A stretch of 64,000 nucleotides of DNA, taken from assembly GCA_023404495.1 (NCBI GenBank), contig JAEYBE010000003.1:78922-142921 (forward strand), given 5' to 3'. This document shows, piece by piece, positions 43,184 to 52,113 of this stretch. The position numbers and the translations under genes were made by a program. Under the pieces are notes generated by a model. The model worked only from the letters and a program-made list of their open reading frames with translations, had not been told where the DNA came from and made no database searches. Origin of the DNA: Actinomycetes bacterium. Its GTDB lineage: Bacteria > Actinomycetota > Thermoleophilia > Solirubrobacterales > JACPNS01. Within the stretch, counting starts at the first letter, position 1; every line of letters starts with the position of its first letter.

Positions 43184-44955
43184 TTCGCCGTGTCACCGCA
43201 GGTAGCGCTGTTGGTCGACGCCGTGCTGGACATGATCGCCTTCCAGTTGGCAGGCGAGAAGTTGGCGGACGTCGATGTGGGCGCGGCCTTGCTACCGATC
43301 GACACACCGGAGACCTTTATGTAGGCCGTCTGGTTGACCGTCGTCGCGGTGCCCTGCCACCCCTTTCCGGATCCGAAGAAGATGCTTCCGCCGTAGTAAT
43401 TGCGCCAGGTGTAGTTGAAGTTCAGTCGCAGGCAGATGTCGTAACGGCCAGTCGGGAGCGCCGTCGCGACGTCGTCGAGCGTGCCGTTATTGGTGGTGAT
43501 CTGGCCTGGCAGACGCTGCCATTTAGCCGCGGTGTCCGAGCCGAGCGCGAAGCCTGCATTGCAGTTCGTTGGCGTTGCCGCGCCGGCGGAACTACCGACC
43601 AAAGCTGATTGCACTTGTGCGCTGACGACCGTCTGGCCCCAGTAGTACGCCTCCGTGGAACCCCAACCAGTGTCCGGACTACCCGGCTGGCTGGTAATCA
43701 CAGGGTTGAGCGCCGGAGAGGCCTTGAGCTCGCTCAGCCAGAGGAGTGGTCGGACGACGCCGTTGTACCCAGGCGTCCAGGTCGAATCCGCCGGGTTGGC
43801 GGGAACCTGCACCCAGTCGGCCGCACCCGGGTCGTTCACCCGGCACGGCCCCGCGTAACCCGAGTAGCCGGCGACCGTCGGATACAGCAGCGACTTGTCG
43901 GACGCAGTGCTGTTTGAGGCCGGGAGCATCACCGAGCCAGGGTTTAGGAAGAAGCTCGAGTTCGGCGCCTGAATGATCTCGCTCGACTGGGCGATCCACA
44001 GGCCGAGGTTCTGCGAGCCCTTGACGAACGGGTTGACGTTGTTGGAGCCGTTGTTGGAAGTCGGATCGAGGTCCTGGTAGGTGGTCTTGCCGGCGTTCGT
44101 GTAGGCACGAAACGTCGGCGAAACACTGATCGGCGTCTCAACAGTCACGTCGGTCGAACGCAGCACGCCGGTCGGCATCTGGTACGTGCGCTGCACGTAG
44201 GTCCCGTTGTTGCCCAAGTACACGTCCTGTTTGGTCGTGTAGGCGCGAATCGTGTAGCTGCCTGCCGGAAGGCCCGCAAAGAGGAAGCAGCCCTTCTCGG
44301 TGTTGGTCGCGGTCGGCTGAATAGTCGTGTTGCCGGAATTCACGAGCGTGATGTTCGTGACGCCCGATGCCACACCGCGAGACCGATTCAGCGCGTAGAC
44401 GCGCAGCATGCCGGTCGTGAGATCCTGCGTACCACCTTCGGCGGCGTAGTTGGAGTCGAGTGCGATCGGCTCGGTGGCGTTGAAGCCTGTGCCTGTCGGC
44501 CCGGACTTGACAATCTGCCCCGGGTACGTGACCACGACGCGCAAATAGATGTACGGCCTGCTGTCCGGAATGCTCTCGCTGTCGCTGGCAGACCCGCGGT
44601 CCACCGAGCAGGCTTCGACACCGCCCTCGCCGAGTCCGTTGGACGGCACGGCCGTGCGCCGAACCGTGAATGGGGTGCCGCGATAGTTGACCGTGACGGT
44701 CGTGTTGTTCACGGAATTCAGGACGTAGTCCTGGTCTTGGTCAGCCCGGCTGCGAAGCCAGTTGAGCTGATCCTGGGCGACCACCAGGGCCTGCGTGTTC
44801 TTCGTTTCGCGCGCTGAAGTGCGCGCGCTCTGGTTGAAGACGGCAGTCGACGCGGCGAACGCCATCACGACGATCACCGAGGACCAGACGGCATCCATCA
44901 AAGCCCATCCGGACTCGTCGCGAAAAACGCGGAGTGAGATACTGCGCGGGGTCAT
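43174..44955 (-). CDS. Large PilV-like minor pilin
   Basis: A 593-aa prepilin-like protein. The leader RVFRDESG16 precedes WALMDAVWSSVIVVMAFAASTAVF; the +5 residue is Asp rather than Glu. The body has a carboxypeptidase-regulatory-like stretch (KGCFLFAGLPAGSYTIRAYT, about 225-245) and several Ser/Asn/Thr-rich beta segments. The ATG at 44955 is preferred; the frame is open to 45015. First gene of the minor pilin-pilMNO operon, 143 bp after the prepilin peptidase gene, so a promoter is expected in 44956-45098. Confidence 0.77.
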   Translation of the reverse strand: MTPRSISLRVFRDESGWALMDAVWSSVIVVMAFAASTAVFNQSARTSARETKNTQALVVAQDQLNWLRSRADQDQDYVLNSVNNTTVTVNYRGTPFTVRRTAVPSNGLGEGGVEACSVDRGSASDSESIPDSRPYIYLRVVVTYPGQIVKSGPTGTGFNATEPIALDSNYAAEGGTQDLTTGMLRVYALNRSRGVASGVTNITLVNSGNTTIQPTATNTEKGCFLFAGLPAGSYTIRAYTTKQDVYLGNNGTYVQRTYQMPTGVLRSTDVTVETPISVSPTFRAYTNAGKTTYQDLDPTSNNGSNNVNPFVKGSQNLGLWIAQSSEIIQAPNSSFFLNPGSVMLPASNSTASDKSLLYPTVAGYSGYAGPCRVNDPGAADWVQVPANPADSTWTPGYNGVVRPLLWLSELKASPALNPVITSQPGSPDTGWGSTEAYYWGQTVVSAQVQSALVGSSAGAATPTNCNAGFALGSDTAAKWQRLPGQITTNNGTLDDVATALPTGRYDICLRLNFNYTWRNYYGGSIFFGSGKGWQGTATTVNQTAYIKVSGVSIGSKAAPTSTSANFSPANWKAIMSSTASTNSATCGDTAKWS

Positions 44956-45098
44956 TCGTCTCCTTATCGGTGCGGCTGTGTTCGTCCTTGAACCAATGCC
45001 CTGCGTACAAAACAATTCTTGCCGATCTGCGATGCGACCGCTATAGGGTCTTCACCCGATCTTAGTCCAGCGCAAAATTGGGTGCTCTGGCCGGAAAA

Positions 45099-45878
45099 TC
45101 AGCTTCCGGTGAAGCTGTCCAGGTACCACTGAACGACTTCCTCGCCCCAGAAGAGCCCGAAGATTCCGCCGGCGGCCATGAACGGTCCAAACGGCACCTT
45201 GGTCTTGCGACCCTCAGCCACGCCGAGCCGCATCATCACCCCAATGCCGAAGAGCGTGCCGAGCAGGAACGCCATCAGCAGTGCAGGCGCAACGGCGCGT
45301 CCGAGGTAGAGCCCGAGCACCGCGGCAAGCTTTACGTCCCCCATCCCCATCCCACGCGGATAAGCGAGCGCGACCAGGAACATCGCCGTAAACGCGATCA
45401 GCGCGGAAAGCGTCCATGTGAGCCAGGCGTCCGGCACGGCGTACAGCTGCGCCAGCACGCCGAGCGCCAAGGACGGCACGATCACTTTGTTGGGGATAAT
45501 CCTCGTGTCGAGGTCAGAGTTGGAGACGATCACGAGCGTCGAGATCAGCAAGAGCGCGGGCACGAGCTCCTTGCTGAATCCAAAGTGCAGACCCGCCGCC
45601 GCAAACAGCAGCGCGTTGATTGCCTCAAACGCGGGATACCGCCATGAGATCTGCTCGCCGCAGTTGCGGCAGCGACCGCGCAGCAGAAGCCACCCAATGA
45701 CCGGCACGTTGTCGCGCGCGGGAATCTCCGCGTCGCAGCTCGCGCAGTGCGAGCGCTTGGGGCTCCAGGGGGTCTGGCCCCGCGGCAGCCGGTAGGCGAC
45801 GACGTTGAAGAAGCTGCCGAGCGGAAGGCCGACGACCAGGAGGATCAAGGCGGCGAGGATGTTTGAGTCAGAAGTCAT
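45099..45878 (-). CDS. pilD: Type IV prepilin peptidase PilD
   Basis: Membrane aspartyl protease that cleaves and N-methylates prepilins. The 259-aa protein has the N-terminal GSFFNVVAYRLPRG methylase motif, a four-cysteine zinc site (CASC ... CRNC, about 45-73) and the two catalytic aspartates in SDLDTRIIPN and GMGDVKL, spread over about seven or eight helices. Mycobacterium keeps a peptidase of this type (Rv2551c) at the same place next to aroE, but not the rest of the pilus. Confidence 0.96.
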   Translation of the reverse strand: MTSDSNILAALILLVVGLPLGSFFNVVAYRLPRGQTPWSPKRSHCASCDAEIPARDNVPVIGWLLLRGRCRNCGEQISWRYPAFEAINALLFAAAGLHFGFSKELVPALLLISTLVIVSNSDLDTRIIPNKVIVPSLALGVLAQLYAVPDAWLTWTLSALIAFTAMFLVALAYPRGMGMGDVKLAAVLGLYLGRAVAPALLMAFLLGTLFGIGVMMRLGVAEGRKTKVPFGPFMAAGGIFGLFWGEEVVQWYLDSFTGS

Positions 45879-45935
45879 CTGTGCTGTTTCATTTGACAGC
45901 GGTCCGCCCGATCATGCAGCAGACCGCGCGCATAG

Positions 45936-45960
45936 AAAAGGGCGGGCACAAGGCCCGCCC
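45936..45960 (-). terminator. Rho-independent terminator of pilA
   Basis: An 8-bp GC stem (GGGCGGGC 45940-45947 with GCCCGCCC 45953-45960), 5-nt loop, and TTTT on the minus strand at 45939-45936, located 48 bp after the pilA stop. It separates pilA from pilD. Confidence 0.85.
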
Positions 45961-46007
45961 CTTCCGTGCTCACCGAGCGGATGCTCGGCGAAGCTGTACA
46001 TCCGTGA

Positions 46008-46520
46008 CTACCAGGCGTTGGCTCCGGTACCCGGGCACGCACCACCAGGGATGCTGGCGCTGCCGCCGTTGTTGCCGCAGTAACGCGTCTGCGTTCCGCC
46101 GGCCGGCTTGACGATCGCGAACGAACGGCCGGAGGCCGAAGTCTGCGCGACGCAGTAGGCGCTGCCACTACCGGTGGTCGGCGTGGCGGTGCAGTTACCG
46201 GTCGTGCCGCTCTGCGCCGTGCTGACGCGGGCAGAGGTGCCGTTACCGCATGCGTCACCACCGGTGACTGCCTGCTCAATCGCGTTGAGGGCGTCGATGC
46301 TGGCGGTGTAGCCGTTGGTGTCGGTGTAGTAGGTCTCCATCGCGGTGGCCATCGTGCGTGCCTGGCTCTTGGCACAGGCGTCCTGGCCCTTTTCGCGCTG
46401 GTTGAGGAAGGACGGAATCGCGATCGCGGCGAGGATGCCGATGATCAGGATCACGACCAGAAGCTCGATGAGGGTGAAACCCTCTTCGCGCTCCATGCGG
46501 TTACGCATTGCTTCGATCAT
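46008..46520 (-). CDS. pilA: Major type IV pilin PilA
   Basis: A 170-aa prepilin: 14-residue leader ending REEG, then FTLIELLVVILIIGILAAIAIPSFLNQ with Glu at +5, the textbook class III signal and alpha-1 helix, and a small globular domain with five cysteines (DAC, DAC, GNC, AYC, YC/GAC region) suggesting disulfides. The ATG at 46520 has a strong Shine-Dalgarno AGGAG 9 nt upstream (46534-46530); the upstream open frame is not used. Terminators on both sides make it a separate transcription unit, fitting high expression of the structural subunit. Confidence 0.95.
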   Translation of the reverse strand: MIEAMRNRMEREEGFTLIELLVVILIIGILAAIAIPSFLNQREKGQDACAKSQARTMATAMETYYTDTNGYTASIDALNAIEQAVTGGDACGNGTSARVSTAQSGTTGNCTATPTTGSGSAYCVAQTSASGRSFAIVKPAGGTQTRYCGNNGGSASIPGGACPGTGANAW

Positions 46521-46679
46521 TTGAACTTGCTCCTGTTGGTACGCCTTGTATCCGGAGCAAATTCGAATCCCCGGACCAGGCTGCTGTCCTGTCGGATGCA
46601 TGTATCGGGCGGTACGCGATATTCCTTGACCTAGGTTGGAAACCCGATGGACAAATGTTTGATTTATTGCACCGAATCG

Positions 46680-46701
46680 AAAACGGACCCATTCGGGTCC
46701 G
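46680..46701 (-). terminator. Rho-independent terminator of pilB-pilT-pilC
   Basis: CGGACCC (46684-46690) pairs with GGGTCCG (46695-46701) around a 4-nt loop, followed on the minus strand by TTTT (46683-46680). It lies 67 bp after the pilC stop and upstream of the pilA promoter region. The remaining part of the 247-bp gap (46521-46679) must carry the pilA promoter; I saw no convincing -35/-10 pair. Confidence 0.82.
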
Positions 46702-46767
46702 ATTCGGTAGGGGCGCAAACCCGCTGCCAGAGCAGGTTTGGAGGGAGCTGGGCAGTGCGCCGGAGCG

Positions 46768-47982
46768 CTACTGAATCTTGTCGTAGATCTTGAACATCGG
46801 CATGTACATCGCGATCACGATGAAGCCGACGATTCCGCCGACGAGCACGATCATCAAGGGTTCAAGAACGCTGGTGAGGGCCTTGACGGCCGCGTCGACC
46901 TCGTCCTCGTAGAAATCTGCGACCTTCGAAAGCATCGTGTCGAGTTCACCGGTCTCTTCTCCCGAGGAGATCATGTGACCGACCATCGCCGGGAAGACGG
47001 GCGACGCCTTGAGCGGGTCGGCGACGGTGCCGCCGGCCTCGACGTTGGCTGCGACGACGTCCATCGCCTTGTGCAGCTCTTCGTTGCCTGCGGTGCGGCC
47101 GGCGACGTCGATGCATTCAAGGATCGGAACACCGGCGGCGTTGAGCGACGCGAACGAGCGTGCCCAGCGGGCCAGTGCGACCTTGTGGATGATGTCGCCG
47201 ATCTTGAACGGGATCCTCAGCAAGAACTTGTGCCAGGCGGCCTTGCCCGACTCGGTAGCCCGCCACTTCTTGAAGGCGAACCAGATCACCGGCGGGGCGA
47301 ACATCAGGATGAACCAGTACTGCTTGATCGCGTTGGACATCGCGACCGTGACCTTCGTGATCGGTGGCAGGTCGCCGCCAAGGTCATTGAAGATCCCGCT
47401 GAAGACTGGGACCAAGAACGTCAGCAATGCGATCAGCACCACGACCGCGAAGACCATGATCACGGTCGGGTACATCATCGCCGACTTCACCTGGCGACGC
47501 AGCGAGGCGTCCTTTTCCAGCTGAGTGGCGATACGGCGAAGCGATTCTTCGAGAATTCCGCCAGCCTCACCTGCGCGAACCATCGCGACGTAGAGCTCAT
47601 TGAAGACATCTGGGTGGCGATCGAGCGCGTCACCAAGTGACGAACCGCCTTCGATGTCCTCGCGCACGGTGGCGACGACATCCTTGAGCAGCTCATCTTC
47701 CGTCTGCTCCTCCAAGATGTAGAGCGCGCGCAGAAGCGACACGCCGGAGTCGACCATCGTGGAGAGCTGGCGAGTGAACACAACCAGCGCGCCCGAGTCG
47801 ACCTTCTTGAAACGCGCAAAGAGATCGCCGACGTCGGTCGGCTTCTGCTCCTGAATCTGGACCGCAATCAGGCCTTTGCTGCGCAGGTGCTCGCTGACGC
47901 CGAATTGATTCTCGGCTTCGATCTCACCTTCGACCGATCCGCCGCGCAGTGGATCGATTGCCTTGTATGCAAATGCCCCCAT
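46768..47982 (-). CDS. pilC: Type IV pilus inner-membrane platform protein PilC
   Basis: Platform that the PilB/PilT motors turn or load. The 404-aa protein has two GspF domains, each with GxSLxxAL-type helices (VDSGVSLLRALYILEEQ near 80; AAGVPILECIDVAGRTAGN near 280) and the FxPMVxxMISSGEETGELDTMLSKVADFYEDEV signature, with hydrophobic segments near 170-195, 220-240 and 375-398. It lies 7 bp after pilT. Confidence 0.96.
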   Translation of the reverse strand: MGAFAYKAIDPLRGGSVEGEIEAENQFGVSEHLRSKGLIAVQIQEQKPTDVGDLFARFKKVDSGALVVFTRQLSTMVDSGVSLLRALYILEEQTEDELLKDVVATVREDIEGGSSLGDALDRHPDVFNELYVAMVRAGEAGGILEESLRRIATQLEKDASLRRQVKSAMMYPTVIMVFAVVVLIALLTFLVPVFSGIFNDLGGDLPPITKVTVAMSNAIKQYWFILMFAPPVIWFAFKKWRATESGKAAWHKFLLRIPFKIGDIIHKVALARWARSFASLNAAGVPILECIDVAGRTAGNEELHKAMDVVAANVEAGGTVADPLKASPVFPAMVGHMISSGEETGELDTMLSKVADFYEDEVDAAVKALTSVLEPLMIVLVGGIVGFIVIAMYMPMFKIYDKIQ

Positions 47983-47989
47983 CTGCCGT

Positions 47990-49129
<1,140 letters not shown>

Positions 49130-49172
49130 TTCTCTGAGCTCTCTTTGGACCGTGCCGTGGATTGCGGAGTGG

Positions 49173-49192
49173 ACGCGGCGATCAGGCCGCGT
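49173..49192. other. GC hairpin between pilB and pilT
   Basis: ACGCGGC (49173-49179) and GCCGCGT (49186-49192) form a perfect 7-bp stem with a 6-nt loop in the 135-bp pilB-pilT gap. No T-tract. It could partially terminate or stabilise the message so that motor levels differ. Confidence 0.4.
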
Positions 49193-49264
49193 GCACGGCC
49201 TCACTCTGTGCGTTTTCGGCATCGCGCCGCCAAAGCATTAGCTGCGTGGTATGCGTTGCGAGGA

Positions 49265-51148
49265 TCACGTCACACCCGTGACGCGGGAGACTTCTTCGAC
49301 CGTCGTCGCGCCTTCTTCGATCTTCTTGAGACCCGCCTGGCGAAGCGTGTCCATCCCTTCTTCGATCGCCTGCTCCTCGATCTCGGTTGAGTTCGCGCGC
49401 TCGAGGATCATCGAGCGAATCGTGTCGGAGATCGCAAGCACCTCGTAGAGACCGACTCGGCCCTTGTAGCCGGCGTTGCAGCGCGAGCATCCGACCGCCT
49501 GCATCGCCTCGATGTCCTTGTCGGCCTCAAATCCACTGGCTCGCAGCTGTTCGGCGGTGACCTTGACCGTCGTCGCGCACTGGGTGCAAACGCGGCGCGC
49601 GAGTCGCTGGTTGACTACAACTTCAAGCGCGGTCGCCGTTAGGAACGGCTCGACACCCATCTCTGAGAGTCGTGTGACGGTGGTTGATGCGTCGTTGGTG
49701 TGCAGCGTCGAGAGCACGAGGTGACCGGTCAACGCAGCCTCGATCGCAATCTGCGCGGTTTCGCTGTCGCGGATTTCTCCGATCATCACGATGTCGGGGT
49801 CGCTGCGCAGCGCGGCGCGCAGACCGCTCGCGAAGGTGAGCCCGGCCTTGACGTTGACGCCGACCTGCGAAATCCCGGTGAGCTGATACTCGACGGGATC
49901 CTCGATGGTCAGGATCGAGCGCTCGATCGTGTTGAGCTGGTTGACTGCGGCGTAGAGCGAAGTCGTCTTACCCGAACCGGTCGGTCCGGTGACCAGCACC
50001 GCGCCGTAGGGGCTCATGAACCCAGTCCGAAAGCGTTCGCCGGCAAGTCCGGACATTCCGAGGTCGTCGAAGGTGAGCTGGGTCGAGGACTTGTCGAGGA
50101 TGCGGATGACGACCTTCTCTCCGAACACACTCGGGAGCGTCACGACACGCAGGTCGACGGCCACCTGACCGATCCGCAGCGCGATGCGGCCGTCCTGCGG
50201 CACGCGCTTCTCGGCGATGTTCATGTCGGCCATGATCTTCAGGCGGCTGGTCATACCGCTGACCATCTTGCGCGGCACCGTCGTTGCGCGAGAGAGCACG
50301 CCGTCAACGCGGAATCGGACGCGCATCTCCTTGCCCTCGGGCTCAAAGTGGATGTCCGACGCGCCGACCGTGACCGCCTGGACGAGAATCGAGTTGATCA
50401 GCTTGACGACCGGGGCGTCGGAGGCCGACTCCTTGACGTCGAGTGTCTGGACTTCGTCGTCTTCGTCGTCGTCGAAAGCCTCAAGAACCGCGTCGTCGAG
50501 GTTGGTGAGCTTTGTGAAGGCGCCGGCGAGGTCGTCAGGGGCCGCGACCGCCGGGCGCAGCTCCTTCTTGAGCATCAGCTTTAGGTCGTCGAGAGCCAGC
50601 ACATTGGCCGGGTTGGCCATCGCCACGAGGATCGATCCGTCCTCGTACTGGCGGACCGGAAGGACCTCGTATGAGCGCGCCTTGTCCGCGCTGATCAGTG
50701 TCGCGACGCCCATGTCGATCTCGAATTGGGCGAGGTCGATGTAGTTGATGCCGAACTTCTCTGCCGTGGCGCGCGCCAGCTGGTCGGTCGAGACGACGCT
50801 GTCGGCCATCAGCACTTGCTCGGGTGTGATCCCCTGCGCCTGGGCCTTGGCGACGGCGGATTCGAGGTGCAGAGAGCCGACGAAGCCGAGCCGAACCAGC
50901 GCGTCGAGCACCGTCGGCGGCGTGCGGCCGGCCTGCTTGAGGGTGGGCGAAAAGAGTCCGGGCACGCCGGTGGCACCGTCGGCTGGTGCCTGCGGCTGGG
51001 CAGCCTGACGGGCGGCGGCCATGTTCTGGACCTGCCCTGCTTGCTGCTGCTGGGACATCTGCCGCGCTTCCGGCGGTTGCTGCGGAGCTTGCGCCGGTTT
51101 TTGCTGCGCGGCCTGCCCAATCCGTGGGATGTTTGGATCGTCAGCCAT
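49265..51148 (-). CDS. pilB: Pilus extension ATPase PilB
   Basis: Hexameric motor that polymerises pilin. The 627-aa protein has a Gln/Ala-rich disordered N-terminus (about 10-60), a MshEN/GspE N-terminal domain (about 70-210), then the ATPase: SDIHFEPEG, Walker A VTGPTGSGKTTSL (near 388), TIEDPVEYQ, Walker B MIGEIRDSETA, HLVLSTLHTNDA, and a zinc site CTQC ... CSRC near 525-560. First gene of pilB-pilT-pilC, 143 bp after aroE. Confidence 0.97.
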   Translation of the reverse strand: MADDPNIPRIGQAAQQKPAQAPQQPPEARQMSQQQQAGQVQNMAAARQAAQPQAPADGATGVPGLFSPTLKQAGRTPPTVLDALVRLGFVGSLHLESAVAKAQAQGITPEQVLMADSVVSTDQLARATAEKFGINYIDLAQFEIDMGVATLISADKARSYEVLPVRQYEDGSILVAMANPANVLALDDLKLMLKKELRPAVAAPDDLAGAFTKLTNLDDAVLEAFDDDEDDEVQTLDVKESASDAPVVKLINSILVQAVTVGASDIHFEPEGKEMRVRFRVDGVLSRATTVPRKMVSGMTSRLKIMADMNIAEKRVPQDGRIALRIGQVAVDLRVVTLPSVFGEKVVIRILDKSSTQLTFDDLGMSGLAGERFRTGFMSPYGAVLVTGPTGSGKTTSLYAAVNQLNTIERSILTIEDPVEYQLTGISQVGVNVKAGLTFASGLRAALRSDPDIVMIGEIRDSETAQIAIEAALTGHLVLSTLHTNDASTTVTRLSEMGVEPFLTATALEVVVNQRLARRVCTQCATTVKVTAEQLRASGFEADKDIEAMQAVGCSRCNAGYKGRVGLYEVLAISDTIRSMILERANSTEIEEQAIEEGMDTLRQAGLKKIEEGATTVEEVSRVTGVT

Positions 51149-51195
51149 GACTTCCCTTCAGGCTCTGAGCGCCCGAGGGTCCAATTTCTCTTTTC

Positions 51196-51207
51196 AGTTC
51201 GCGAACT
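51196..51207. promoter_or_regulatory. 12-bp palindrome in the pilB leader
   Basis: AGTTCGCGAACT is a perfect palindrome 48 bp upstream of the pilB ATG, inside the 143-bp aroE-pilB gap. Position and symmetry fit a dimeric regulator's operator controlling the pilBTC operon. The regulator is unknown. Confidence 0.4.
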
Positions 51208-51291
51208 TGAGGGATCGACCAAATGGCCAATTTCAAGAGAACTATCGGTCCGCGGCGCCGTTTTCTTGATGGAGTCTCGGCCCCATGGGCA

Positions 51292-52113
51292 TTAGCTGGC
51301 GATCGCGCGGCGCATCGTCTCGAGCGGCGCCTCGCGGCCGAACCAGTGTTCGAAGCTCAGTGCGCCCTGCCGGGCGAGCAATTTGTCGCCTTCGATCACG
51401 CTGATTCCGGCGCCTCGGGCGGCCGTTGCGAGCGGGCTACCGCCGGTGCGGTAGACGAAGTCGACGATCTGGGCGGAGCGGTCGATTTCTGAGATGTTCA
51501 GGCCGAGCGCGGTCAGCGCTTCCTGCTCTGACGTTTCTGCATCCATCCCCACCGCGGTGGTGTTGACGATCAGGTCGAAGCCGGAGCCGCCTGCCGTCTC
51601 GAACGCGACCTGCGCGCCGAACTCGTCGGCCAGCTTCGCCGCGCGCTCGGGCGTGCGGTTATGTATCTCGACGTGGGCGCCTGCGTTCTGAAGTGCCCAG
51701 ACGGCGGCGCGGGCTGTGCCGCCGGCGCCAAGTATGAGCGTTTTCTTGCCGCTCAGATCTTCTTCCAGCGCAGCGATCAGCCCTGGTGCATCCGTGTTCT
51801 CCGCGTGGATCTCGCCACTACGAAAGGTCAGCGTGTTGGCCGCGCCGATCGCTACTACAGCCGCTGACTTGCGATCGGCGATCTCGGCCGCCGCGTGCTT
51901 GTGCGGAATCGTGACGTTGATCCCGGCGAAGCCTGAGCCGGGCAGCGCGCGGACTGTCTCTGCAAAGAGCTCGGGCGGGATCGGGAGTCTCTGGTAGACG
52001 GCGTCAATGCCGAGTTCCCGATAGGCGGCCTCATGCATCTGCGGCGAGCGACTGTGCGCGACCGGGTAACCCGCCACCCCGAAGCGCGGGATGCTTTGGC
52101 GCTCAGCATCCAC
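51292..52113 (-). CDS. aroE: Shikimate dehydrogenase
   Basis: Reduces dehydroshikimate with NADPH. The 273-aa product has GYPVAHSRSPQMHEAAYRELG (substrate site), NVTIPHK with the catalytic Lys, the ENTDAPG segment, Rossmann GAGGTARAAVWAL, HNRTPERAAKLA (NADPH phosphate recognition), and a C-terminal GxxxFxxW-like FEHWFG. I use the GTG at 52113, which overlaps mltG by 11 bp and gives the family length; the longer frame to 52182 overlaps mltG by 80 bp. Confidence 0.94.
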   Translation of the reverse strand: MDAERQSIPRFGVAGYPVAHSRSPQMHEAAYRELGIDAVYQRLPIPPELFAETVRALPGSGFAGINVTIPHKHAAAEIADRKSAAVVAIGAANTLTFRSGEIHAENTDAPGLIAALEEDLSGKKTLILGAGGTARAAVWALQNAGAHVEIHNRTPERAAKLADEFGAQVAFETAGGSGFDLIVNTTAVGMDAETSEQEALTALGLNISEIDRSAQIVDFVYRTGGSPLATAARGAGISVIEGDKLLARQGALSFEHWFGREAPLETMRRAIAS

